A stretch of DNA of 64,000 bases from UBA6898 sp964463135 (GTDB lineage Bacteria > Nitrospirota > Thermodesulfovibrionia > Thermodesulfovibrionales > UBA6898): NCBI GenBank assembly GCA_964463135.1, contig CAYXBA010000011.1:1-64000 (forward strand), written 5' to 3'. Both the position numbers and the translations under genes were made by a program. The notes below the pieces were generated by a model, which searched no databases, was not told where the DNA came from, and saw only the letters and a list, made by a program, of their open reading frames with translations. Of this stretch, positions 16,619 to 25,097 are shown one piece after another (the first letter of the stretch is position 1; the number at the start of each line of letters is the position of its first letter).

Positions 16619-17233
16619 TTATGCATTATTTCGAGTTTTCATCTCGTCTTCGTCAGTATCGGCAAAATGTTTCTCAAGATAATTATGAATGGCCTTTAAA
16701 CCGCTGAGTGTATGATGGCTCCAATGCAGGTCCCAGTTTAGCTGCCAGTGACTAATAGCTTCATTTTTCTCTGTGCCGTTGCCCTTTTGCCAACCCGCCA
16801 GATGAGCCTTGATATCATCGTATATTTCGGCTAAGTCCCCGGCAATGGAGTAATGAGTGGGAGTCAGATCTGTATTATCTGTTGGATCGAAGATTTCCAA
16901 ATATGTGTTGTACTTTCCGAGATACTTTGAGAGGCGAGCATAACGCGCGTGAAAAGCAGATCGTTTCCTAGCCGGCGAGGGTTGCTTCATGGCTTTGAGA
17001 GTCTCATTGAATCTTTGATTAATCAGTTTCGCCGGAAGGTCTACGATGGGCAGGGCTGCGGCTGCAGAATATAACTGACTTAGTACGCGCTCTATTTTGA
17101 TTAAGAATGTGACGACAGCATAATCTTTGTGTGAATCTATCAGGTCGCAATATTCTGTTACCAGGTCAGCAAAGTTATCCCCTGTTGCCTGTAATCGCTT
17201 GCTGACTCGCATTGTTTTGATTTTAGTTTTCAT
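16619..17233 (-). CDS. DUF5063-like protein
   Basis: A 204-residue, mostly helical soluble protein. The N-terminal part FADLVTEYCDLID and the C-terminal block (AGDLAEIYDDIKAHL ... WQLNWDLHWSHHTLSGLKALH-like) resemble proteins annotated DUF5063, which have no known function. It is AT-rich and sits, with the small membrane protein, downstream of the tRNA-Ser gene, a common place for acquired DNA. No ribosome binding site is evident. Identification is by pattern memory and should be treated as moderate. Confidence 0.6.
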   Translation of the reverse strand: MKTKIKTMRVSKRLQATGDNFADLVTEYCDLIDSHKDYAVVTFLIKIERVLSQLYSAAAALPIVDLPAKLINQRFNETLKAMKQPSPARKRSAFHARYARLSKYLGKYNTYLEIFDPTDNTDLTPTHYSIAGDLAEIYDDIKAHLAGWQKGNGTEKNEAISHWQLNWDLHWSHHTLSGLKAIHNYLEKHFADTDEDEMKTRNNA

Positions 17234-17469
17234 ATTTCAGTGCAGAACTAATATACCCTGAGGGCTTTTTCTGGTCTCATAAGCGAGATGATAGCACAGC
17301 CCTCCGTGCTTGTGAATAATAAAGTGAACTGAATAGCTGATGATTTGCAAGAGTAAGTATCAGGGGTCGCGTAGGTCGTTAATCTGAGGAATACAGGAAG
17401 TATGATTACCTGGGCATGTCGGAAAGAAGGTAACACGTTACTGATATGGCTAAACCCTTTATGAAAAAA

Positions 17470-17560
17470 TGGCGGAGAGGCAGGGATTTGAACCCTGGGT
17501 GCGTTATTAGCGCACACACGATTTCCAGTCGTGCGCCTTCAGCCGCTCGGCCACCTCTCC
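17470..17560 (-). tRNA. tRNA-Ser (anticodon GGA)
   Basis: On the minus strand the gene starts GGAGAGGTGGCCGAG and ends CCTCTCC-G-CCA, with a 7-bp acceptor stem. The anticodon loop CTGGAAA gives GGA (serine UCC/UCU). The large variable arm (GTGTGCGCTAATAACGCAC) is typical of tRNA-Ser. The T-loop GGTTCAAATCC is intact and CCA is encoded. Confidence 0.97.
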
Positions 17561-17607
17561 GTTGCTTGAAATGCAGGAAAAATCTTAACTGATGCAGACT
17601 CGTTAAA

Positions 17608-18951
17608 TCAACGCTTTGCGAGCGCGACGTAGTTCTTCTTGCCCTTTAAAGACGTAACATATGAAGGTCTGATGATCCGTCCCTGCACGATCTCCTCGAT
17701 CCGGTGTGCCGCCCAGCCTGCAACGCGGGCCATGGCAAAGATCGGCGTAAAGAGCTCTTTGGGTATGCCCATGCACCGGTATACAAAACCGGAATAAAAA
17801 TCGACATTGGTGCAGACGACCTTTCCCTTCTTGTTCTTTACGATCGAAGGGGCGAGGCGGGCGATCCTTTTATAGAGTTCGAATTCCTTTTCCCGGTTGG
17901 CGGCACGTGCCAGTTCACCGGCCCGTGTGTCGAGGAATACGGCGCGGGGATCTGATACGGTGTACACGGCATGGCCGAGACCGTATATCTTGCCTGACTT
18001 GTCCCCCACCTTCTTGTCGAGGATCAGTCCGAGGTAGGCCGACAGTTCGTCGTCATCTTCCCAGTCCTTCACCTTGTTCTTGATGTCCTTCATCATGCGG
18101 ATGACCGCCTCATTTGCGCCGCCGTGCAGATGTCCTGAAAGCGAGCCTATGCCCGCGCAGAGGGCCATGTACGTATTTGCGCCCGAGGAAGAAACGCACC
18201 GCGTTGAAAACGTCGAATTGTTGCCTCCGCCATGTTCTGCATGGAAGATCAGCATGGTGTCAAAGAGTTCCGCTGTTGCCTTATCAGGCATCTTGCCTGT
18301 AAGGAGATAGAGAAAATGTTCTGCGGTGCTCACATTGGGAGCCGGGTCCTTCAGTTTTGCAAGCGACTTCTTCTCCAGGTTGGTTGCAATATAGTTGTAC
18401 GCGATGATGGTCGGGAATTTCGCGATCAGATCGATGCATTGCCGCGTGACATCATTCATGTCGGTTGAATTCGGATGCTTGTCGAAAAGATGCATGGCCG
18501 AGACGATGGTATGCAAGGACCCCATCTGGTCATCGTTATGCGGTCTGTTGAGGATCATCTGCTTCACCTCGTCAGGCAGCGAACGTTTCTTGTCGAGGAG
18601 CAGGGTGAAGGCCTTCAGATCGCTTTTGCCCGGAAGTTCTCCGGTTAGCAGCAGATATACGGTCTCTTCAAAGCCGAACCGGCCTTCCTTCTCTTTTTCA
18701 CGGACCAGATCCGCAACATCATATCCGCAGTAAAAGAGCTTGCCCGGGACGGGATTGACCTTTTCGATGCCGTCGCCCTGGTCCACTTTTTCATAACCGA
18801 TCACCTGTCCCTTGCTGGTGATACCGACGAAGACACCTGTCCCGTCCTCGTTCCTGAGGCCGAGCTTTATGTTCTTTTCCTTGATCGTTTTCGGGTCCAG
18901 TTTGTCATGCAGCAGGGCAAGTTCCTGCACCTTTTTAAGTACCGCGTCCAT
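17608..18951 (-). CDS. gltA: citrate synthase
   Basis: Condenses oxaloacetate and acetyl-CoA to citrate, linking the acetyl-CoA made by the acs genes to the TCA cycle. About 447 residues. Conserved blocks include HAEHGGGNNSTF, GSLSGHLHGGANE (active-site His) and GLGHAVYTVSDPRA (second catalytic His, with R for substrate). It belongs to the Si-type fold family. Of two ATGs, the one at 18951 is 8 bases from AAGGAG while the one at 18957 is only 2 bases away, so 18951 is chosen. The tRNA-Ser gene lies downstream on the same strand. Confidence 0.92.
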   Translation of the reverse strand: MDAVLKKVQELALLHDKLDPKTIKEKNIKLGLRNEDGTGVFVGITSKGQVIGYEKVDQGDGIEKVNPVPGKLFYCGYDVADLVREKEKEGRFGFEETVYLLLTGELPGKSDLKAFTLLLDKKRSLPDEVKQMILNRPHNDDQMGSLHTIVSAMHLFDKHPNSTDMNDVTRQCIDLIAKFPTIIAYNYIATNLEKKSLAKLKDPAPNVSTAEHFLYLLTGKMPDKATAELFDTMLIFHAEHGGGNNSTFSTRCVSSSGANTYMALCAGIGSLSGHLHGGANEAVIRMMKDIKNKVKDWEDDDELSAYLGLILDKKVGDKSGKIYGLGHAVYTVSDPRAVFLDTRAGELARAANREKEFELYKRIARLAPSIVKNKKGKVVCTNVDFYSGFVYRCMGIPKELFTPIFAMARVAGWAAHRIEEIVQGRIIRPSYVTSLKGKKNYVALAKR

Positions 18952-19064
18952 TTCCATTACTCCTTAATCTGTTATATGAGCTTACTATTAAATTATATCA
19001 GACATGAAGAATGCAAATTTATCTCTTGACTTGCCAACTGCTCTGATAGTACAACATTCGGTCT

Positions 19065-19325
19065 ATGACAGAACAGGGAAAGACAAAACTGCTCTTCGCC
19101 GCGATCGGCGTTATTGCCGGCTGGATGATTGGCGGCCTGGCGAATATCGCCTGGTTCCTCTTTAGTGTGCAGGTCCTCGGATACGGCGAGAATGCCCCTG
19201 CATGGTATGTGAGCATACGGGGTATATTGAGGCCTCTGGTCATTCTTGTTTTCATGTCAGCAGGATATCTGATCGCCCGATGGAATTTCCGCAGGGCCCT
19301 GGCAAAAGGCAGGTTCCGGGAATAA
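19065..19325 (+). CDS. small two-helix membrane protein, unknown
   Basis: 86 residues with hydrophobic helices at about 8-37 and 52-68 and a basic C-terminus. No family recognised. A TTGACT element at 19026-19031 and TACAAC at 19050-19055 (18-base spacer) place the likely transcription start within a few bases of the ATG. No ribosome binding site is seen, so the mRNA may be leaderless. Convergent with gatB. Confidence 0.55.
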   Translation: MTEQGKTKLLFAAIGVIAGWMIGGLANIAWFLFSVQVLGYGENAPAWYVSIRGILRPLVILVFMSAGYLIARWNFRRALAKGRFRE

Positions 19326-19330
19326 GCTTT

Positions 19331-20758
19331 TTAGGAAAGCCGTTTCTTCAGTAGTTCGTTGAGCATCTGCGGGTTGGCCTTGCCTTTGGACGCCTTCATG
19401 GCCTGCCCGACAAAGAAGCCGATCAGTTTTTCATCGCCTGCCTTGAACCGTTCGATCTCTTTCGGGCTTTTTGCGAGTATCTCGTCAACGATCTTTTCTA
19501 TCTCCGAAGAGTCGCTGATCTGGACAAGGCCTTTCTCTTTTACGATCTCAGCCGCATCCTTGCCGGTCTTGTACATCTCATCAAAAACGGTCTTTGCGAT
19601 CTTGCCGCTGATGGTCCCCTTATCGATCAGCTGCAGCATATCTGCAAGCTGGGATGGTTTGATCGGACAGTCATCTATGGCCCTGTTCTCCTCGTTCAGC
19701 AGTTTCATCAGTTCGCCCATCATCCAGTTCGCTGCAGCCTTTGGCTGACCGCCTGCCTTGACCGCGTTCTCGAACCATTCAGCTGTTTCACGTTCAGACG
19801 AGAGCAGATCAGCATCATATTCAGGCAGGCCGAGGTCAGAGACAAAACGGCGGCTCTTTGCTTCAGGCAGTTCAGGGAGAGATGATCTGATCTCGTCGAT
19901 CCAGGATTGTTCGACCGTGATCGGCACCAGATCAGGGTCGGGGAAATAACGGTAATCGTGCGCCTCTTCCTTTGAGCGCATAGACTCGGTTATACCTTTG
20001 TTCGCATCCCAAAGCCTCGTTTCCTGCACAACCTTGCCGCCGCCCTCTATCAGCTTTATCTGACGTTTGATCTCGTATTCGATCGCTTTTTCGACATTCT
20101 TGAACGAGTTGATATTCTTGACCTCGGCGCGGGTACCAAATTCCTTCTGTCCAACCGGCCGGATCGATACGTTTGCATCGCATCTGAGCGAGCCCTGTTC
20201 CAGATTGCCGTCGCATACGCCGAGGTACCGCAAAATGCCCCTCAGTTTCCGCATATATTCAGCAGCCTCTTTCGGGCTCCTGATGTCCGGCTCTGAAACG
20301 ATCTCCATAAGCGGCACACCGGTGCGGTTGAGGTCCACAAAGCTGTATCCGCCTGTGCCCTCATGGATGTTCTTGCCTGCATCTTCTTCCATATGGATAC
20401 GGGTGATGCCTATCCTTCTGATCGCTCCGTCAACCGTAATATCAATATGGCCATGCTCGCAGATCGGGTGCTCGTACTGACTGATCTGATAGCCTTTCGG
20501 CAGGTCAGGATAGAAATAATTCTTTCGCGCAAAGCGGCTGTATTGTGCTATGGTGCAGTTCGTTGCAAGTCCGGTGCGGACTGCGAATTCGAGTGCCTTT
20601 TTGTTCAGGACCGGCAGTACGCCGGGCATGCCGATGCAGATCTGGCAGGTCTGGGAGTTCGGCTCATTGCCGAAGGTGGTCGGGCAGCCGCAGAAGATCT
20701 TTGATGTCGTAAGCATCTGGGCATGGACTTCAAGACCGATGACCGCTTCCCAGTTCAC
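19331..20758 (-). CDS. gatB: aspartyl/glutamyl-tRNA amidotransferase subunit B
   Basis: 475 residues. The kinase/transamidase core has the family signatures IGLEVHAQM (7-15), CPTTFGNEPN, DLPKGYQISQ and DLNRTGVPLMEIVSEP. The C-terminal helical and YqeY-like tail recognises tRNA. With GatA and GatC it converts Glu-tRNA(Gln) and/or Asp-tRNA(Asn) to the amide forms. The start overlaps the gatA stop by 4 bases, so gatA-gatB are translationally coupled. Confidence 0.97.
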   Translation of the reverse strand: MNWEAVIGLEVHAQMLTTSKIFCGCPTTFGNEPNSQTCQICIGMPGVLPVLNKKALEFAVRTGLATNCTIAQYSRFARKNYFYPDLPKGYQISQYEHPICEHGHIDITVDGAIRRIGITRIHMEEDAGKNIHEGTGGYSFVDLNRTGVPLMEIVSEPDIRSPKEAAEYMRKLRGILRYLGVCDGNLEQGSLRCDANVSIRPVGQKEFGTRAEVKNINSFKNVEKAIEYEIKRQIKLIEGGGKVVQETRLWDANKGITESMRSKEEAHDYRYFPDPDLVPITVEQSWIDEIRSSLPELPEAKSRRFVSDLGLPEYDADLLSSERETAEWFENAVKAGGQPKAAANWMMGELMKLLNEENRAIDDCPIKPSQLADMLQLIDKGTISGKIAKTVFDEMYKTGKDAAEIVKEKGLVQISDSSEIEKIVDEILAKSPKEIERFKAGDEKLIGFFVGQAMKASKGKANPQMLNELLKKRLS

Positions 20759-22209
20759 AGTGCCGGTCTCCTTGTGTGCCAGTCTGTAGCCTGTTCATAG
20801 GCGTATGCTGCCTGAAGCAGCTTCTCTTCTTCAAAATGGCTTCCGATCAGCTGCAGCCCGATCGGAAGGTTGCCCGAAGTGAAACCGCAGGGTATCGATA
20901 TGGCAGGGACGCCGGCAAGGTTCACCGAAATCGTGAATATGTCCGCAAGATACATCTGGAGCGGGTCATCCGTTTTTTCGCCCTTTTTGAATGCTGCGGT
21001 CGGCGCTGTCGGCGTAAGGACCAGGTCAACGCTCCTGAACGCCTCCTCGAAATCCCTCTTCAGGAGTGTCCTGACCTGCTGGGCCTTCTTGTAATACGCA
21101 TCGTAATAACCTGAGGAGAGGGTATAGGTGCCGAGCATGATCCTGCGTTTTACCTCAGGGCCGAACCCCTTTGCGCGTGTCTGCATATACATATCGATAA
21201 GGTCTTTTCCCTCTGCCCTGAACCCGTATTTCACGCCGTCATACCGGGCAAGGTTGGAACTTGCCTCTGATGTTGCCAGCACGTAGTATGTTGCAATCGC
21301 ATAGCCCGAGTGGGGGAGGGAGACAGCGACCGGAACTGCGCCGAGCGCCTCATACTGCTTTATTGCAGCCTGTACTGCTGCATTGACTTCAGGATCAATG
21401 CCTTCGATGAAGTATTCCTTCGGAATGCCGATCTTGAGGCCCTTTATGTCCCTGCCGATCGATGCGGTGAAGTCAGGCACGGGCACTGAGGCAGACGTGG
21501 AGTCCATCGGATCATTGCCGGAGATGATGTTCATCAGGATTGCTGCATCCTTCACGTTCTTGGTGATCGGGCCGATCTGGTCAAGGGATGAGGCAAAGGC
21601 CACCAGGCCGTACCGCGATACCCTGCCGTAGGTTGGCTTCAGTCCGACAACGCCGCAGAGTGCTGCAGGCTGTCTGATCGACCCGCCCGTATCAGAACCG
21701 AGTGCAGCGATGCATTCGTCGGCCGCAACAGCAGCAGCAGAACCGCCGCTGGAACCTCCGGGGATCCGCTTCGTGTCCCAGGGGTTTGAGGTCGTATGAA
21801 AACCTGAATTTTCGGTCGAAGAGCCCATGGCGAATTCGTCAAGGTTTGTTTTGCCGGTCAGCACATATCCCTGCTCAAGGAGCTTTGTGGTTACGGTGCT
21901 TTCATACGGAGGGATGAAGTTCTGCAGTATCTTTGAAGAGCAGGTCGTGCGGATGCCCTTTGTACACATATTGTCCTTGATCGCGATCGGTATGCCGGAA
22001 AGGATGCGGTTGTTCTCTGAGGAACGTCCCTGGTCCGCTTTATCAGCCATGGCCAGAGCTTCGTCTTTTGTAATAGTGACATAAGCCTTGATCCTGTCCT
22101 CGACCTGTTCTATCCTGTCGAAAACAGAGACGGCAATCTCTTTTGCAGTTGTCTCATTATTACTGAGCATTTCTGAAAGTTCAGCGATGCCCTTCCTGTA
22201 TAGCGCCAA
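20755..22209 (-). CDS. gatA: aspartyl/glutamyl-tRNA amidotransferase subunit A
   Basis: Amidase-signature protein that releases ammonia from glutamine. The Lys-Ser-Ser triad region reads IAIKDNMCTKG and GGSSGGSAAAVAA, then GSDTGGSIRQPA. The frame stays open to 22308, but TTG at 22209 is preceded by GGAGG with a 5-base spacer and gives 484 residues, the usual GatA length, beginning near the conserved LYxxxIAEL. The extra 33 residues upstream have no counterpart in the family. No gatC gene is adjacent. Confidence 0.93.
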   Translation of the reverse strand: MALYRKGIAELSEMLSNNETTAKEIAVSVFDRIEQVEDRIKAYVTITKDEALAMADKADQGRSSENNRILSGIPIAIKDNMCTKGIRTTCSSKILQNFIPPYESTVTTKLLEQGYVLTGKTNLDEFAMGSSTENSGFHTTSNPWDTKRIPGGSSGGSAAAVAADECIAALGSDTGGSIRQPAALCGVVGLKPTYGRVSRYGLVAFASSLDQIGPITKNVKDAAILMNIISGNDPMDSTSASVPVPDFTASIGRDIKGLKIGIPKEYFIEGIDPEVNAAVQAAIKQYEALGAVPVAVSLPHSGYAIATYYVLATSEASSNLARYDGVKYGFRAEGKDLIDMYMQTRAKGFGPEVKRRIMLGTYTLSSGYYDAYYKKAQQVRTLLKRDFEEAFRSVDLVLTPTAPTAAFKKGEKTDDPLQMYLADIFTISVNLAGVPAISIPCGFTSGNLPIGLQLIGSHFEEEKLLQAAYAYEQATDWHTRRPAL

Positions 22210-22358
22210 AAGATCCTCCGGATGGATAAGGTTTCGAAAGTCTAACACCCGCTGTCCGAAGTTTTCAAGCGATGCAATTTCCCTCATCACAGACAGCGTT
22301 GTTGACAAATACCCCCGGGCTTTGACAGAGTAAAAAAAATACTGTTCAAGGAGTAACT

Positions 22359-22826
22359 ATGTCCTGGAGTTTTTCTTTTGAACTGCTGCCCGGCGAAGAG
22401 GTCGTGGAGGATTCCACCCAGAGGACCCATGCGGTCATAAAGGCTGCGTATTCTGTTTTCCTTACCAACAAACGAGTCATTTTTCGTTTTGACGGCATGG
22501 GAAGCTACCTGAGCAATGCCTTCTTTTATGCCGACATTCTCGATGCAAGGCCGACAACAAGACTTTTTTTCAACTACCTGATCCTGAAGACCAAACGCAA
22601 GGAATATCTCTTCAATGTTCCTGAGACCGCATACTGGATAGGACGTATCAATGAAGAAAAAGAAAAGCATGCAGGACTTGTTCCCGATATAAGTGAGGCC
22701 GACACGGTCGCGCCTGAGAAGAAGAAGCGCATGCTCCTCGATATGCTCACGGTCCTGCATAAGAACAATATCCTGTCCGAGAAGGAATTCGAGGCAAAAG
22801 TGCAGCTCCTGGAAACGCTCAAGTAG
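22359..22826 (+). CDS. PH-domain protein with C-terminal SHOCT-like helix pair
   Basis: 155 residues, cytoplasmic. The N-terminal half (LLPGEEVVED ... VFLTNKRVIF ... YADILDARP) has the bacterial PH-like pattern in which TNKR-V-I-F is characteristic. The last 30 residues (LDMLTVLHKNNILSEKEFE) match the short SHOCT motif often found at the end of such proteins. Molecular function is unknown. A good AAGGAG box precedes the ATG and a TTGACA at 22302-22307 may be its -35. Confidence 0.75.
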   Translation: MSWSFSFELLPGEEVVEDSTQRTHAVIKAAYSVFLTNKRVIFRFDGMGSYLSNAFFYADILDARPTTRLFFNYLILKTKRKEYLFNVPETAYWIGRINEEKEKHAGLVPDISEADTVAPEKKKRMLLDMLTVLHKNNILSEKEFEAKVQLLETLK

Positions 22827-22836
22827 CCCGGTTTTA

Positions 22837-22871
22837 CTGCTGATCGTGATGGCAGCAGATGCGATCAGCAG
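22837..22871 (+). terminator. strong hairpin after the PH-domain gene
   Basis: A perfect 10-bp stem CTGCTGATCG / CGATCAGCAG begins 10 bases after the stop codon. No T tract follows, so it may be an RNA-stabilising or rho-linked 3' structure rather than a classical intrinsic terminator. Confidence 0.5.
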
Positions 22872-23176
22872 GCTGCCGGAAAAAGCGGACGACACACGCT
22901 CACGCGTCGGCTGCGGAACCTGTCCTGTATGGCAACAACGCACTGTCAGAGTGTCCTTATATAACTATTAAATAAAACAATCGTCTCCGTCTTTTATTTT
23001 GCGCGGAGGATATGCTATTTTTTTAGACATTAAAAATAATTATAAAACTCATTAATATTTTTAAGTTTTATAAGCTTATTAGCTTACGTTATAGTTACTG
23101 CATTAATTCCAGGAGCAGTTAGGATCAATTCCCGGTTGTGCAGAAGAAAATTCTCTATTAAGAAAGGAGTACCCTA
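22872..23176 (+). promoter_or_regulatory. acs operon upstream region with AT-rich palindrome
   Basis: About 300 non-coding bases before acsE. The main feature is an inverted repeat TTATAAAACT (23040-23049) / AGTTTTATAA (23064-23073) with ATTAATAT inside, followed by TAAGCT/AGCTTA (23071-23086). The TTATAA-N5-ATTAATAT part recurs at 33204-33222 between nfnA and nuoE. It is probably an operator for an unknown regulator. The acsE ribosome binding site AAGGAG is at 23164-23169. No recognisable riboswitch was seen. Confidence 0.5.
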
Positions 23177-24034
23177 ATGCTGATCATTGGAGAGAAGTTA
23201 AGCATCATAGCCAAGCGGGTCCGCGAGGCCATGATGAGCAAGGACAAAGGACCGATCCAGGAGATCGCGACCAGGCAGTGGAAGGAAGGATCGGGCATCA
23301 TCGATGCCAACATAGGCCCTGCAGAGGACGGAGGAGAGGACCTGATGCAGTGGATGGTTACCACCATACAGGAGGTGGTTCCCCTGCCGATATGTCTTGA
23401 TACGACGAACGAGAAGGCGATCGAGGCAGGACTCAAGGTCCATAACAACCAGTGGGGCAAGCCGTTGATCAACTCGACCTCGAACGACCCGGAAAGATTT
23501 CCGATCCTGGCACTCGGTGCAAAATATAATTGTGATGTGATCGGTCTCACGGTCGGCAAGGGCGGTCTTCCTGCGGACGCTGAAGAAAGAGCAGGCATCG
23601 CAGCAGAGATCATGGGACGTGCAATGGAATACGGTCTGCCGCTCGAAAATCTGTACCTTGATCCCCTTGTCCTCCAGATAGCCACAACCCAGGACCAGGC
23701 CCGTCATGTCATAGAAGCAGTCAGGCTGTTCCAGCACATAAACGAGCCTGCGATGAAGACGGTCGTCGGATTGAGCAATATTTCAAACGGCTGTCCGAAG
23801 GCTCTGAGGCCGATATTGAACAAACATATGTTCGTACTGCTTGAGGAGGCAGGTCTGACCGCTGCAATAGCCGATGCGAAGGAGATGGCAGAGGTGAACG
23901 AGGAGCGTGGCCTGATCCTTGATGTGATGGCAGGCAAGGAGATAGAGGACAAGCAGAAGATGGCCGAGATCAAGAAGACGCTCGATGTCATTATGGGCAG
24001 GACGCTGTACGCGCATTCGTATCTGGAAATGTAA
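23177..24034 (+). CDS. acsE: methyltetrahydrofolate:corrinoid/iron-sulfur protein methyltransferase
   Basis: Transfers the methyl group of 5-methyl-THF to the cobalt of the AcsCD corrinoid protein, the last folate step of the Wood-Ljungdahl methyl branch. 285 residues, normal for AcsE (about 262-290). The pterin-binding TIM-barrel signatures are IIDANIGP (about 36-43), PICLDTTN, NSTSND and VGLSNISNGCP. It is the first gene of the acsE-D-C-B-cooS cluster and has an AAGGAG box with a 7-base spacer. Confidence 0.95.
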   Translation: MLIIGEKLSIIAKRVREAMMSKDKGPIQEIATRQWKEGSGIIDANIGPAEDGGEDLMQWMVTTIQEVVPLPICLDTTNEKAIEAGLKVHNNQWGKPLINSTSNDPERFPILALGAKYNCDVIGLTVGKGGLPADAEERAGIAAEIMGRAMEYGLPLENLYLDPLVLQIATTQDQARHVIEAVRLFQHINEPAMKTVVGLSNISNGCPKALRPILNKHMFVLLEEAGLTAAIADAKEMAEVNEERGLILDVMAGKEIEDKQKMAEIKKTLDVIMGRTLYAHSYLEM

Positions 24035-24041
24035 TTAGACC

Positions 24042-24120
24042 GTTATGAGTGATGGGTAATGCGTAATGGGCGCAGAGAAGAGATTGTATAACTCATCACG
24101 CATCACACATTACTGATAAC
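24042..24120. repeat. palindrome built of 7-nt units (GTRATGN type)
   Basis: The left arm on the plus strand is four 7-base units from 24042 (GTTATGA, GTGATGG, GTAATGC, GTAATGG). The right arm on the minus strand from 24120 is five units (GTTATCA, GTAATGT, GTGATGC and so on). It fills the acsE-acsD spacer, ending about 7 bases before the acsD ribosome binding site, so it would form a hairpin in the polycistronic mRNA. Confidence 0.82.
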
Positions 24121-24140
24121 GACAAACAGGAGGTTATACC

Positions 24141-25082
24141 ATGGCTTTTACAGCACCAAAAGAGACGTACTCCGGCAGGGTCTATACAGTGACCATCGGC
24201 ACGGGTGACAAGGCGGTGACCTTTGGCGGAGAAAATGTGCTTCCGTTCCATTCTTTTGAAGGAGAAACGCCCAACAGGCCGGTAATCGCAATAGAGATAC
24301 AGGATGTACCCCCCACCGACTGGCCGGAAAATGTGCAGAAACCGTATGCGGCCGTAAGCAGTGATCCTGTTGCCTGGGCAAAATATTGTCAGGACGAGCT
24401 GAAGGCAAAGGCCATCGCACTGAGACTGGTCGGCACGCACCCTGACAGGGAGAACCGTTCTCCTGAGGATGCTGCCAAGACGGTTAAAGATGTGCTTGCC
24501 GCGGTCCAGGTCCCGCTGATCATACTCGGCAGCAACCATGCAGAAAAGGACACCGCTGTTCTGGTTGCCGTTGCAGAGGCAGCCAAGGACAAGAACTGCA
24601 TCATCGGCAAGGCGCAGGAAGCCAACTATAAGACGATCGCAGCAGCTGCCATGGCAAACAACCACAAGCTGATCGCCATGTCAGAGCTTGATATCAACCT
24701 GTCGAAGCAGTTGAACATCCTGATCTCCCAGATGGGGTTTGACAAGGAAAAGGTCATTACAGACCCGATGTGTTCTGCTCTTGGGTACGGGCTTGAGTAC
24801 ACCTACTCGGTCATGGAAAGAATCCGGCTTGCAGCGCTGACCCAGAATGACGTGACCATGCAGCAGCCGATCCTCGGCGATGTGGGCATGTACGTCTGGA
24901 AGGTCAAGGAAACAAGTGCATCCGAGGCTGATCTGCCGCAGTGGGGTGCAGCTGAAGAACGCGGTATAGCCTGGGAGGCTGAGACAGCCGGTGCCCTCCT
25001 GATCGCCGGAGCTGAGCTCCTGATCATGAGACATCCCAAGGCGATCGCGGCAGTTGAAACGTTAATTGACGAACTGGTCTAA
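24141..25082 (+). CDS. acsD: corrinoid/iron-sulfur protein, small subunit
   Basis: 313 residues, matching AcsD/CdhD of bacteria. A TIM-barrel subunit that, with AcsC, holds the cobamide which carries the methyl group between AcsE and AcsB. Recognisable family stretches are FGGENVLPFHSFEG near residue 35, EIQDVPP and DPMCSALGYGLEYTYSVMER near 215-235. A GGAGG box lies 7 bases upstream. It is preceded by a heptad palindrome and followed 15 bases later by acsC. Confidence 0.95.
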   Translation: MAFTAPKETYSGRVYTVTIGTGDKAVTFGGENVLPFHSFEGETPNRPVIAIEIQDVPPTDWPENVQKPYAAVSSDPVAWAKYCQDELKAKAIALRLVGTHPDRENRSPEDAAKTVKDVLAAVQVPLIILGSNHAEKDTAVLVAVAEAAKDKNCIIGKAQEANYKTIAAAAMANNHKLIAMSELDINLSKQLNILISQMGFDKEKVITDPMCSALGYGLEYTYSVMERIRLAALTQNDVTMQQPILGDVGMYVWKVKETSASEADLPQWGAAEERGIAWEAETAGALLIAGAELLIMRHPKAIAAVETLIDELV

Positions 25083-25097
25083 GAAGGAGGAATAACC

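Noticed and set aside
17248..17517. 89-residue minus-strand frame
   Set aside because: It runs through the tRNA-Ser gene and has no coding features.
22872..23176. Cobalamin or other riboswitch upstream of acsE
   Set aside because: No B12-box-like sequence or other known aptamer core could be recognised; only AT-rich palindromes are visible.
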